A DNA stretch of 64,000 bases from Aquarana catesbeiana (GCF_042186555.1 NC_133328.1:615149744-615213743), one strand, 5' to 3'; shown: positions 30,898 through 40,821, numbered from the stretch's first letter. Notes: generated from the letters alone by a model not told the origin. Numbers and translations: made by a program.

Positions 30898-32505
30898 ATG
30901 TCTGGAAGGCCAAGAAGGAGAGGCAGACAGTCACAAGCCAATAAGAGAGGGCAAGCAGGCTCTGTGTCTAGTGCTGGTCGTGGAGATGGTGCATCCTCAT
31001 CAGCACATGGCCATGGGACACGCTGGGCCTTTTTTTCGGCAGCTGGCCGTGTTGAGCCGCAACATGCGGAAGACTTGGTCGAGTGGATGACCAAGCCGTC
31101 CTCATCCTCCTCATCCTCTCTCACCCATGCCCAGGGTGCTTTGTCTGGCAAAGCAGCGGCCTCTTCCCTCAGCTCAATGTCATCAGTGACTCCTTCCCTA
31201 GCTCCACCATGTCCTCATGAGGATTCCCTCGAACTGTTTGACCACAGTGTTGGGTACATGCTCCAGGAGGATGCCCAGCGTTTGGAAGGCTCTGATGATG
31301 ATACTGAGCTCGATGAAGGCAGTAACATGAGCACGGACAGAGGGGGTGCCCAAGAAGGACAGCAATCTGGCAGTCATGCTCCCCCTGCTGCAGCATACTG
31401 CCAGGTTTGCTCCAGTGATGAGGAGGGAGGGGATGATGAGGTCACTGACTCAACGTGGGTGCCTGATAGGAGAGAGGAGGAGGAGGAGGAGGAGGAGGCG
31501 GCACATCACCAACGAGGCAGGATGCCCTCCAGGGGCCAGCCTAAGGGCAGCACATTGACTGCATCACACCCCAAAGCTCCACATGTGCAGGGCGCTGCAG
31601 TCTCTGCGCGTTATTCAAAAAGTTCTTTGGTGTGGGCCTTTTTTGAGACGAGTGCATCAGATCGCACCGCTGCTATTTGCAACATATGTCTCAAGCGTAT
31701 CTCGCGTGGCCAAAACATCTCCCGCTTGGGTACCACATGCTTGACCAGACATATGTTGACCTGCCATGCAGTTCGTTGGCAAGCGTATCTAAAAGACCCA
31801 CACCAAAGAACAAAGAGGATCTCTCCTTGCTCCTCATCAGCTGAGATTTCCAACCCCACTAGACCTTCAGTCCTCTCTGAGACCTGCAGTGAGAGGAATG
31901 AAGGTGTAGAATTAGGTGTGTCACAGCCAAGTACTTGTGGGCAATCTGCTTTTGGTACACCGACGTCAGATTGTACCAGGCAAATTTCCTTGCCCCAGCT
32001 GCTGCACCGCCGAAAGAAGTTTGCTCCCAGCCATCCACATGCCCAGCGGTTGAATGCTAGCTTGGCAAAATTGCTAGCACTTCAACTGCTGCCTTTTCAG
32101 TTGGTAGACTCTGCCCCCTTCCGTGAGTTTGTGGAATGTGCGGTTCCTCAGTGGCAGGTACCCAAACGCCACTTTTTCTCACGGAAGGCGATTCCGGCTC
32201 TCTACCGGCATGTGGAAGGCAATGTCCATGCCTCGCTGGACAGGGCGGTCAGCGGTAAGGTGCATATTACCGCTGACTCATGGTCCAGCAGGCATGGACA
32301 GGGACGTTACCTAAGTTTCACGGCACATTGGGTGACTCTGCTGGCAGCTGGGAAGGATGCAGGACAAGGTGCAGTAGTGTTGGAGGTTGTTCCGCCACCA
32401 CGCCTCCAAAATGCTGATTGTGACACACCTCTCTCCTCCACCCCCTCCTCTTCTTCTTCCTCCATGGCCTCTTCCTCGGAACCAGCGGTGCTCCGTAGTC
32501 GTTGA
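30898..32505 (+). CDS. hAT transposase, N-terminal half (BED finger, first catalytic Asp)
   Basis: Starts MSGRPRRRGRQ at the ATG 30898 (A at -3); an upstream in-frame GTG at 30859 is not a plausible start. The basic N-terminus is followed by serine-rich and acidic stretches, then a BED zinc finger at about residues 250-300 (CNIC ... RHMLTCH, a C-x2-C ... H-x4-H pattern, with WAFFE before it). The motif ADSWSS at about residue 460 holds the first catalytic Asp of the hAT DDE triad. Translation meets TGA at 32503-32505 (codon 536), after a serine-rich linker. The same frame continues immediately after it, so this is one gene with a nonsense codon. CGA to TGA by CpG decay would explain it. In the cell the protein would bind the transposon ends in the nucleus. 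Confidence 0.85.
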   Translation: MSGRPRRRGRQSQANKRGQAGSVSSAGRGDGASSSAHGHGTRWAFFSAAGRVEPQHAEDLVEWMTKPSSSSSSSLTHAQGALSGKAAASSLSSMSSVTPSLAPPCPHEDSLELFDHSVGYMLQEDAQRLEGSDDDTELDEGSNMSTDRGGAQEGQQSGSHAPPAAAYCQVCSSDEEGGDDEVTDSTWVPDRREEEEEEEEAAHHQRGRMPSRGQPKGSTLTASHPKAPHVQGAAVSARYSKSSLVWAFFETSASDRTAAICNICLKRISRGQNISRLGTTCLTRHMLTCHAVRWQAYLKDPHQRTKRISPCSSSAEISNPTRPSVLSETCSERNEGVELGVSQPSTCGQSAFGTPTSDCTRQISLPQLLHRRKKFAPSHPHAQRLNASLAKLLALQLLPFQLVDSAPFREFVECAVPQWQVPKRHFFSRKAIPALYRHVEGNVHASLDRAVSGKVHITADSWSSRHGQGRYLSFTAHWVTLLAAGKDAGQGAVVLEVVPPPRLQNADCDTPLSSTPSSSSSSMASSSEPAVLRSR

Positions 32506-34167
32506 AGGGGCTACGCAAGTACGCAGGCCAAAAGATGCCATGCGGTGCTTGAGCTGGTGTGCTTGGGGGACAGGAGCCACACTGGGGCAGAGGTTCTGTC
32601 AGCTCTGCAGGGGCAGGTTCAGAGGTGGTTGACGCCACGCCAACTTAAGGCAGGAATGGTGGTTTGCGACAATGGCACCAACCTCCTCTCTGCCCTCCGA
32701 CAGGGACAAATGACCCATGTGCCCTGTTTGGCTCACGTCCTTAACTTGGTGGTGCAGCGGTTCTTGGGCAGGTACCCGGGCTTACAGGATGTCCTGAGGC
32801 AGGCCAGGAAAGTCTGTGTGCATTTCCGCCGGTCATATAATGCCAGTGCTCGGCTGACGGACCTCCAAAAGGAGTTTAACCTGCCCAAGAACCGCCTAAT
32901 CTGTGACATGCCCACCAGGTGGAACTCAACGTTGGCCATGCTGCAGCGGCTGCACACGCAGCAGAGGGCCATCAATGAGTACCTGTGCGACTATGGCACC
33001 AGGACAGGGTCAGGGGAGCTTGTTTTTTTTTCCCCACGCCAGTGGGCCATGATCAGGGATGCATGCACTGTCCTGTCACCATTCGAGGAGGCCACGAGGA
33101 TGGTGAGCAGTGACAGTGCATGCATCAGTGACACTGTCCCCCTTGTCCACCTGTTGGAGCACACGCTGCGTGGAATAATGGACAGGGCACTTGAGGCAGA
33201 ACAGAGGCAGGAAGAGGAGGACTTCCTTAGCTCTCAAGGCCCCCTTTATCCAGACAGTGTTCCTGCGTGCCCGCCGATCACACAGGAAGAGGACGAGGAG
33301 GAGGAGGAGGAGGAAGATTGTGTCAGTATGGAGGTGGAGCCTGGCACTCAGCATCAGCAGCAGTCTTTAAGGGATCAGTCCCAAGAAACACATGGACTTG
33401 TACGTGGCTGGGAGGAGGTGGCTGCGGACGTTGTCGTCCTTAGTGACCCAGGGGACTCCGGACCGAATGCCTCAGCAAACCTACGCTGCATGGCCTCCCT
33501 GATCCTGCAAAGCCTGCGTAAGGATCCTCGTATTCGTGGTATCAAGGAGAAGGACCAATACTGGCTGGCAACCCTCCTTGATCCACGTTACAAGGGTAAG
33601 GTTGCGGACCTTATCTTGCCATCGCAGAGGGAGCAGAGGATGAAACATCTTCGGGAGGCCTTGCAGAAAGGTCTGTGCAATGCGTTCCCAGAGACTGGGA
33701 GGTTACAAACTCCTGTTTCTGGACAACGTGTTGCTGAGGCTTCGGTCAGTCAAAGAAGGAGCGGTGGAGAAGGTGGCCGTCTGACCGATGCGTTCAGACA
33801 ATTTTTTGGTCCGCAGCCCCAAGGTATGATCGGTTCCAGCAACCATCGCCAGCGTCTGTTTTACATGGTGCAGGAATACCTAGGGGCAAGATCAGACTTG
33901 GACACCTTTCCCACCGAAAATCCTCTGGGTTACTGGGTCTTGAGGATGGATCACTGGCCAGAGCTTGCACAGTATGCAATTGAGCTACTGGCCTGTCCTG
34001 CATCCAGCGTTCTTTCGGAACGCACATTCAGTGCTGCTGGAGGCGTGGTAACCGATCACAGGGTGCGTCTGTCCACCGACTCGGTCGATCGGCTGACCTT
34101 CATAAAAATGAATGAGTCTTGGATCACCACCAGCTACCAAGCACCTGATGCTGATGTAACCGAATAA
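32506..34167 (+). CDS. hAT transposase, C-terminal half (rest of catalytic core, dimerisation domain)
   Basis: Continues in the same frame after the TGA; its first ATG is 32545. Visible hAT blocks: VVCDNGTN (second catalytic Asp, about residue 591 of the joined frame), CLAHVLNLVV, MPTRWNSTL, LSPFEEATRMVSS, and a C-terminal dimerisation block with YWVLRMDHWPELAQYA and ASSVLSERTFSAAGG, whose SER-type Glu (about residue 1041) is the usual third catalytic acid. An acidic insert (EEEDEEEEEEED) lies near residue 805. Stop TAA at 34165. With the N-terminal half the frame is 1,089 codons including the TGA. Alone this half lacks the BED finger and first Asp, so it should be inactive, though it keeps the dimerisation domain and could in principle interfere with an active relative. 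Confidence 0.85.
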   Translation, partial: RGYASTQAKRCHAVLELVCLGDRSHTGAEVLSALQGQVQRWLTPRQLKAGMVVCDNGTNLLSALRQGQMTHVPCLAHVLNLVVQRFLGRYPGLQDVLRQARKVCVHFRRSYNASARLTDLQKEFNLPKNRLICDMPTRWNSTLAMLQRLHTQQRAINEYLCDYGTRTGSGELVFFSPRQWAMIRDACTVLSPFEEATRMVSSDSACISDTVPLVHLLEHTLRGIMDRALEAEQRQEEEDFLSSQGPLYPDSVPACPPITQEEDEEEEEEEDCVSMEVEPGTQHQQQSLRDQSQETHGLVRGWEEVAADVVVLSDPGDSGPNASANLRCMASLILQSLRKDPRIRGIKEKDQYWLATLLDPRYKGKVADLILPSQREQRMKHLREALQKGLCNAFPETGRLQTPVSGQRVAEASVSQRRSGGEGGRLTDAFRQFFGPQPQGMIGSSNHRQRLFYMVQEYLGARSDLDTFPTENPLGYWVLRMDHWPELAQYAIELLACPASSVLSERTFSAAGGVVTDHRVRLSTDSVDRLTFIKMNESWITTSYQAPDADVTE

Positions 34168-34302
34168 TTTTTTTTGAAATCTCAGATCCCTTCAAAGACT
34201 GCCTATGCTGATGCTGAGTGACTATCCCTGAGTAATTATCCTCTTCCTCCTCAATCATCACGCTGATAGCTTGTAAGAACATTTTTGGTTCTGGGCGCCA
34301 CC

Positions 34303-35010
34303 ACCAGTGCCTAAGGCACAATTTTTCAGCCCCTGTTTAACAGGGGCGTGTTAATTACAATTTTTGATGTAATACTTTGCAGCAGGGCTCGTTCCTGCAT
34401 TCCAACTAGAGTGTCAGTGAGGGGTTGCAGTGTTGTGGCACCAGCACCAGTGCCTAAGGCCCAATTTTTCTGCCCCTGTCTAACAGGGGCGTGTAATTAC
34501 AATTTTTGATGCAATACTTTGCAGCAGGGCTCGTTCCTGCGTTCCAACTAGAGTGTCTGTGAGGGGTTGCAGTGTTGTGGCACCAGCACCAGTGCCTAAG
34601 GCCCAATTTTTCTGCCCCTGTCTAACAGGGGCGTGTAATTACAATTTTTGATGCAATACTTTGCAGCAGGGCTCGTTCCTGCGTTCCAACTAGAGTGTCT
34701 GTGAGGGGTTGCAGTGTTGTGGCACCAGCACCAGTGCCTAAGGCCCAATTTTTCTGCCCCTGTCTAACAGGGGCGTGTAATTACAATTTTTGATGCAATA
34801 CTTTGCAGCAGGGCTCGTTCCTGCGTTCCAACTAGAGTGTCTGTAAGGGGTTGCAGTGTTGTGGCACCAGCACCAGTGCCTAAGGCCTAATTTTTCAGCT
34901 CCTGTTCAACAGGGGCATGTAATTACAATTCTTGATCTAATATTTCACAGCAGGGCCCTGTGAGGGCTTACAGTGTTGTGGCCACAGCAACACCTAAGGC
35001 CCAAATTTCT
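34303..35010 (+). repeat. 142-bp tandem array downstream of the transposase
   Basis: TGCCTAAGGC recurs at 34309, 34451, 34593, 34735 and 34877 (142 bp). Each unit has CAATTTTTCTGCCCCTGT, CTAACAGGGGCGTG and GCAGCAGGGCTCGTTCCTGC. The middle copies are near identical; the first and last are diverged. Confidence 0.95.
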
Positions 35011-35029
35011 GCTGAGTATATAGGGCAGG

Positions 35030-35455
35030 ACCCTACTTTCAAACATCTAACTTACAAACGACTCCTACTTGCAAACGGAAGGAGACAACAGGAAGTGAGA
35101 TGAAATCTACCCCTAGGAAGGGAAATTCTCTCCTGTAAGAGTTAATATGGGAAAACAATTTCTCCTTTCCACTGATGCTTTCCAATCCTTGTTCCACAAA
35201 AAACCCAAATTTTCAAAAAACATTTTTCATTGGGACAAAAAGTGAGGTGAAATCTTCTGAAGAGGAGGAAAGACAGCAAAACAAATGTCACAGGGGTGAT
35301 AACCCTTCCCTATGTTTTCCAAAAAGCTTAAAAAAGATTTTTTGGCTGGAGCTAAACGCTTTAAAAATTTACCCGTTCAAAATTACAAAGAGATTCTACT
35401 TAACAACAAACCTACAGTCCCTGTCTTGTTTGCACCGCCTGTATACTGCTGTTCA
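35030..35455 (+). mobile_element. Tigger-like remnant within the hAT element
   Basis: CAAACATCTAACTTACAAAC, GGGAAATTCTCTCCTGTAAG, AATGTCACAGGGGTGATAAC and AACAAACCTACAGTCCCTGT match the element at 58923-59790, without its nested MITE. AGTATATAGGGC occurs on both sides (about 35015 and 35456). Ends are degraded. Confidence 0.65.
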
Positions 35456-36032
35456 GAGTATATAGGGCCTTTCCTTATTTTAATTTGGGTGCGGGGTTCC
35501 CCTTAATATCCATACAAGACCCAAAGGGCCTGGTAATGGACTGGGGGGTACCCATGCCGTTTGTCTCACTGATTTTCATCCATATTGCCATGACCCGACA
35601 TGACATTAAACCCGCAAGCAGTTTTAAATGAGATTTTTTCCTTTAAAAATGACATTTGGTGCAGGGACTGTTCTAAACACGGGAAACACGCGTCACTTTA
35701 CAGGCCTACTATAGACACACCCCAGGTACGATATTTAAAGGAATATTTCACTTTTTTTTTTTTACTTTAAGCATCATTAAAATCACTGCTCCCGAAAAAA
35801 CGGCCGTTTTTAAAAGTTTTTTTTGCATTGATACATGTCCCCTGGGGTAGGACCCGGGTCCCCAAAACCTTTTTAGGACAATACCATGCAAATTAGCCTT
35901 TAAAATGAGCACTTTTGATTTCGAACGTTCGAGTCCCATAGACGTCAATGGGGTTCTAACGTTCGTGCGAACTTTCGGTCCGTTCGCAGGTTCTGGTGCG
36001 AACCGAACCGGGGGGTGTTCGGCTCATCCCTA
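35456..36032 (+). other. hAT right-hand non-coding region
   Basis: No coding frame. Contains AAAAAACGGCCGTTTTT and TTCGAACGTTCGA palindromes, then GTGCGAACCGAACC before the terminal repeat; likely subterminal transposase-binding repeats by analogy with other hAT elements. Confidence 0.45.
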
Positions 36033-36120
36033 CTGCCCACCAATGCCCATCACTGCTGTCCATCAGTGCCCATCAGTGTCGCCCATCAGTGTCACCCACA
36101 CACCCCCTGCTATGCCCCCT
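36033..36120 (+). mobile_element. TTAA element minisatellite, right piece
   Basis: Continuation of 29102-29564 after the second CTGCCCAC copy: CCATCAGTGCCCATCAGTG-type units that end near GCCCCCTTAAAGG. Confidence 0.65.
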
Positions 36121-36722
36121 TAAAGGAGAATTTTACAAAAAAAGATTAGCTAAACCCTAGCTAAAGCTAAAGTTACCACTACTATTCCTTTATACTGGCT
36201 TTTGAAATTTACAAATGCAGCAATTTATAAATTGGATGAAAGGTTTACCACTGGGAAACACTTTTTGAAAGATAGAAAAATAAATTTTATATACAACTTT
36301 AGATATGGCTGGTACAGTGGTGTAGTGGGTAGCACTCTCGCCTAGCAGTAAAAAGGGTCGCTGGTTCGAATTCCAACCACGATACTACCTGCCTGGCGTT
36401 TGCATGTTCTCCCTGTGCCTGTGTGGGTTTCCTGTTTCCTCTCACACTCCAAAGACATGCTGGTAGGTTAATTGGCTTCTGTCTATATTGTCCCCTAGTA
36501 TATGAATGTGAGTTAGGGACCTTAGATTGTAAGCTCCTTGAGGGTAGGGACTGATGTGAATGTACAATGTATATTTAAAGCGCTGTGTAAAATTGACAGC
36601 ACTATATAAGTACCTGAAATAATAATAATCAGACCAAAATGAGGGACTAATGAGGAGGAAAGAGGGATCTTGCTCCAAATCAGGGACAGTCCCCTGAAAT
36701 CAGGGACAGTTGGGAGCTATGC
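36121..36722 (-). mobile_element. CATAGCTCCCAACTGTCCC family, split by a SINE
   Basis: The reversed copy ends CAGTTGGGAGCTATG at 36722. The left piece (to about 36306) has CACTGGGAAACACTTTTTGA and TTTATATACAAC; the right piece resumes at CAGACCAAAATGAGGG. The uninterrupted order is shown at 27636-27720. Confidence 0.75.
36307..36630 (+). mobile_element. full-length V-type tRNA-derived SINE
   Basis: tRNA-like head with box A (TGGTGTAGTGGGTAGCAC, 36318) and box B (GGTTCGAATTCC, 36363), core TTTGCATGTTCTCCCTGTG and CTCCAAAGACATGCTGGTAG, then TTGTAAGCTCCTTGAGGG, and a tail ACTATATAAGTACCTGAAAT ending in (AAT)n. The head is not a functional tRNA gene. Inserted in the element at 36121-36722. Confidence 0.85.
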
Positions 36723-38100
36723 ATACTTGCTCACAGTCAGCACCTAAGGGCTTGTTCACACATGCTTTGGTCTCTGAAGAGCAATCCTCATTCAAAACGC
36801 TCTTCACAAAGCATCTGACAAGTGATACAACTCCCCCCTCATTGCCTGCTTTAACCACTTACTCCCTGCAATAGCGCGCCACAACCACATGCATTGTATG
36901 TGATTACAAGGAGGGCTTGCAGAGCGGCCCTATTCACTTGAACAGGTTGGTCTCAGTGGGTATTATGCCCTCTAAAAGCAGCAGGGGGTATAATTCCTGC
37001 TGCAGCCATGAAGCAAAGCCATGGCAGCTCCCATATTTTAACCATGAGAGGTTCCCTTTAAAACCAGCAAAGCATCATGGCATATGTATACCCCTGGCCA
37101 CTGCCTCTGCAGCTAAAGGGGGAGTGGTTGGGAGGTGATAACAATACTGCGCAGCCTCAGGGTTTTACTGCCCTCAACCGGTAGTGTGAATGAGTCCTTT
37201 CAATGTAGTTAATAAAGCAGAAGGAGCCTGGAGATTGCACAAGTCAGTTATGGCAGCTCCCATAACCATGAGAGGTGTTCCCTTTAAAACTAACAAGCGA
37301 GGAGACGGCAGATCCACCGGCGGGAGCTCACAGTGCTGCAGACGGCAGGAGGCCCACAGGTGATCAGATCAGAACGCATCCTGAATATTCAATTATGGAA
37401 ATCATTTGAGGAATTAGATATTCAGTGCGCACAGCCAACCGCATCAGGTCATCGCCAGACGCTTTTTTTCCTTCAACTACGATGAGAAGCGAAAATCTAA
37501 AAGAAATCCATGAACTAATGAGGTGTCTGTAGCGGCTGAACATAAATAAATAGAACAAGTTTACTAATTACAAGAAAACTTCAGACAAAACACCGCTCTT
37601 ACAGTCTTAGTTTATAGTCTAGTATTTCCTTGCTTTTAGTAAAGTTTAAAAACTCTAACTTTACATAATACATTTTTTCTTCTAAAGTTAAACTCCAGAC
37701 AAACAGATAAAATACATTTGTGGGAATTGCTTTCCTTGCCAAAGGATTTACAGTATATTTCTGTTCATCCCATTCTGAGTTTTACACAGCTCTGCTACAC
37801 AACACGGCCCTGTCTGGCAAAAGAAGTTTTTTTTTTTTCTCTGCTGCAGTTCAGTAAGAATTATAGACCTTTTCCCTCCCACAGCGATGGACTGGACAGT
37901 GAAAGAAGAAGCAGCAGACTGATGAGCTCATCTCTCCGTCACTCTGCTTTCTGCTGCCATCAATATGTCCCTTATTAGCACATGGGCAATGCAACTTATT
38001 GGCTCCTTGTGCTGCTTCCCCCTGAAACAATCTGAGCCCTGTTGTACATTTGCAAAAGGAGGAAGCCCCGGGGATTCTATGGGCATGGGAGGTAAAACCA
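36723..38100. other. no gene recognised; parts look low-copy
   Basis: 37360-37560 is AT-rich and low-copy, with TTCAATTATGGAAATCATTT. 37885-37945 is related to 11055-11120. Frames are short and lack domains. Confidence 0.4.
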
Positions 38101-38345
38101 GACCATACAAAAAGTATTAAAAAAGTACAAAATTTATTGAAAAGACATGTAAAGAGACATAAAATATACAGGAATATGCGGACATTTAGACAAAAATAGA
38201 AAAAAAGTCACGAATAATAAACAGCAACAACTGACTGGACTTGTAGTCGACCCATATGTGTTGACAGTGCGCCCAACATGTTTCGGAAAAATATGGTAAT
38301 AATTTCCTTCTTCAGGGGCTGAGCTGAGGTAGGCTGTTAAATTCT
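38101..38345 (-). mobile_element. possible Penelope-like tail with hammerhead-like core
   Basis: On the minus strand CCTGAAGAAGGAAATTATTA is followed by TTTTTCCGAAACATG: a CUGANGA box, a GGAAA/UUUCC stem and GAAAC. Related boxes occur at 47455-47490 and 13905-13930. Flanking strands do not form an obvious stem I. Confidence 0.35.
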
Positions 38346-38964
38346 ATTAACAAAAGAAAACAGAGTAATAATACAAAGGTCATGATAAATAAGTATGATA
38401 CTATATAGAAAGAGAGTAACAATGGTCGCTTATTAATTGTTTTCCAAGCATGGCAAAAGACATCAATAGATGCAGAAAATACTCACATGGTTCGTGTTAT
38501 TTGTTCACACAGCAAGGTGTATTGACAGGAAAGTGAGGCCGAGATCTTCCTATTCCACTCTACCACAAATTCTCAAGGCATAGAGGGGCATTGTTTAAAA
38601 GAGGCCAACAGGGGGCCTGACACACTTCGGTATTGTGAATTCAAACCAAGCCGAGACTATAGATAAAGCATCAATGTAGATTGATTGAAAGGCAGCTCCG
38701 CTAGCTCCACCACACATCACATCAAATCCCACAAGGATCGGATCCAGACATATGCGTCTAACACAGAGTAAAGGAGTATATTGCAATAAGTATTTTACAA
38801 AAGGCACCAAGAAAACATGCCAATATGCAAGAGGGACTTTTAAGGTACCCCCTGTGGACCAAACACCACATTGTTAGGTGGGAGTCCATCAGAGATAGGA
38901 ATGTCCAGGAATGTCCAGAGAGCCCTGTTGTACAGGGGGTTGCAAGAGGCTGATTCCAAGTTAA
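38346..38964. other. no gene recognised
   Basis: May continue the Penelope-like tail on the left; 38590-38960 has no recognised family. The minus-strand frame at 38758-39246 crosses repeat boundaries and has no domain. Confidence 0.35.
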
Positions 38965-39233
38965 ATTCAGGTACTTACACGGCTTCACGTCCTGCAATGT
39001 ACTGCGGACGGACGGCCCATACAGGCGCAGCGGCGTACCTGTACGTCGCCCGCCTCTTCCGGGTATGGGGGTTGCACATGTGCCCCCGCCTGCTGACTGC
39101 GGGAGTTTGCCAGCAAGTCCCGGCCAGGACCTGCTGATCAGCTGTGTCCAATCACAGCTCAGAGCTCTGTGTTGACAATAAACACAGGGCTCTGTACAGA
39201 GGGAATAATCTCTCTGTTTCTTCAAATAATTCC
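38965..39233 (-). mobile_element. TTAA-type element, GC-rich end
   Basis: After TTAA (38961-38964) comes a GC-rich block, then GATCAGCTGTGTCCAATCAC and GTGTTGACAATAAACACAGG, as in the GC-rich ends at 29102 and 54850. It may be the far end of the element whose other pieces lie at 43735-43910 and 47038-47122. Confidence 0.45.
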
Positions 39234-39452
39234 ATTTTAGTCTCATCTGACCATCTTAAAGAGGAAGTAAACCCTCCTGCAAAAAAAAAAAATTAAAAAC
39301 ACACCCTGCAAGATAAAGGCATAATGAGCTAGTATGCATAGCATAGCATAATAGCTCATTATGCCTTTATCTTGCAGGGTGTGTTTTTAATTTTTTTTTT
39401 TGCAGGAGGGTTTACTTCCTCTTTAAGATGGTCAGATGAGACTAATATTGAA
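39234..39452. repeat. near-perfect palindrome, ~100-bp arms
   Basis: The left arm runs from TTTTAGTCTCATCTGACCAT to GGCATAATGAGCTAGTA and the right arm is its inverse from 39352. Only a few differences are visible over about 100 bp, with a spacer of about 10 bp. Each arm holds a Tc1-like word (GTCTCATCTGACC) joined through TTAA to AGAGGAAGTAAACCCTCCTG. Confidence 0.9.
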
Positions 39453-39880
39453 TAGCATACTAGCTCATTATGAATTACTAGCGTAGCATACTAGCTCATT
39501 ATGAATTGCTTACCCGAGAACGAAGCTCCCGCAGCCGTCCTCGTCTCCCCCTCAGGCCGCCGACCTGTCGCCCGGGGCTTGCTTCCGGGTATCATGGCAC
39601 CGGCGCTGTGATTGGCCGGAGTCGCGATGAGGTCACTCCTTCACATGCGCGCGGGAAACGCCGCGAATGGTACAGTACAACTGAAGCCACGGCACGTATG
39701 TGCCATTGCTTCAGTTGGCTTAAGTGGGGATGTGCCACATGACGTCGGCACATGCGAATACAGGGATATCTCCTGAACCATGCAGGTTTAGGAGATATCC
39801 AGTGCAGCTACAGGTAAGCCTAATTATAGGCTTGCCTGTAGTTTAAAGTGGTTGTAAAGGGTTTACAACCACTTTAAACG
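39264..39880 (+). mobile_element. TTAA-type element (AGAGGAAGTAAACCC)
   Basis: Starts after TTAA with AGAGGAAGTAAACCCTCC, has repeated TAGCTCATTATGAATT blocks (39340-39510), a GC-rich middle and CAGCTACAGGTAAGCCTAAT. Ends in the palindrome AGTGGTTGTAAAGGGTTTAC. Related to 21552-21944. Confidence 0.6.
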
Positions 39881-40600
39881 CACCTTGAAGATTGGAAAGA
39901 TTGGAAGATTTGCATGTGGAAATAGGTGTTATGGACAGATGAGACTAAAATTTAATGATTTGGCCTCAACACCAAACGATATGTCTGGCAGAAATCCAAT
40001 ACAGTTCACCATCCAAATAACACCATTCCTACAGTAAAGCATGGAGGGAGTAATATCCTGTTATGGGGTGTTTCTCTGCAGCAGGGACTGGAGCACTTGT
40101 CAGGATAGAAGGAAAGATGGATGGGGCAAAATACCATCAAATTCTTGAGGAAAATCTGCTGCCCTCTGCCAGAAAGTTGTCAATGGGAAGAAGGTTTACC
40201 TTCCAACATGACAATGATCCAAAGCACACAGCAAAAAGGACCACACAGTGATTGAAGGAGAAACAGGGAAATGTCCTTGCATGGCCTTGTTAGAGCCCAG
40301 ACTTAAACCCCATTGAAAATCTGTGGAATACCTTAAAGACTGCAGTCCACAAACGGTCACCATCAAATCTAACTGAACTTGAGCAGTTCTGCAAAGAAGA
40401 GCTGGCAAATATTGCAAAGTCTAGATGTGCAAAGTTAGTAGAGACAAATCCCAACAGACTAAAGGCTGTAATTAAAGCAAAAGGTTGTTCAACAAAATAC
40501 CGACACAAGGGGGTGATCCTTTTTCCAGCAGAAAGTGATTCTATTTTTTATTTTTATTTTATTATGACATGTTGGTGTTATATCATTCACTAGGTTGTTT
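39881..40600 (+). pseudogene. Tc1 transposase relic C, main piece
   Basis: GGACAGATGAGACTAAAATT marks the segment next to the first catalytic Asp. The frame at 40063-40251 keeps FTFQHDNDPKHTAK, the second-Asp motif, and sequence around 40300 keeps a broken NPIENLW-like third motif. The C-terminus reads CAKLVETNPNRLKAV. Several stops and frameshifts are present. The DNA-binding N-terminus is lost. It is interrupted at TA (40601) by Tc1 B and resumes at 43606. Confidence 0.75.
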
Positions 40601-40821
40601 TACAGTGCCTTGAAAAAGTATTCACACCCCTTGAAAATTTCCACATTTTGTCATGTTACAACTAAAAACATAAATGTATTTTATTGGGATTTTATGTGAT
40701 AGACCAACACATAGTAGCACATAATTGTGAATGGGAAGGAAAATGATAAATTATTTTCAAAATGTTTTTACAAATAAATATGTGAAAAGTGTGGTGTACA
40801 TTTGTATGGCGCCCCCCGGAG

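Larger units (their letters stand above)
29573..36032 (+). mobile_element. 6.46-kb autonomous-type hAT transposon
   Basis: Terminal inverted repeats TAGGGATGAGC / GCTCATCCCTA, exact 8-bp target duplication CTGCCCAC (29565-29572 and 36033-36040). Order: subterminal region with TCGAACCC/GTTCGGC words, TATA box, 167-bp leader array, transposase gene with one in-frame TGA, 142-bp array, a Tigger-like remnant, and an AT-rich right subterminal region with TTCGAACGTTCGA. It sits inside the minisatellite of a TTAA element. The good preservation of the ends and coding frame indicates a fairly young insertion. Confidence 0.9.

Noticed and set aside
30864..31396. Minus-strand open frames opposite the hAT transposase
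   Set aside because: Shadows of the real gene; the plus strand carries the recognisable BED and hAT motifs.
36318..36380. tRNA gene with box A and box B
   Set aside because: The sequence continues into a SINE core and tail and does not fold as a full tRNA. It is a SINE head.
38758..39246. 162-codon minus-strand frame
   Set aside because: Runs across a TTAA-type element boundary into unassigned sequence, with no domain or start context.
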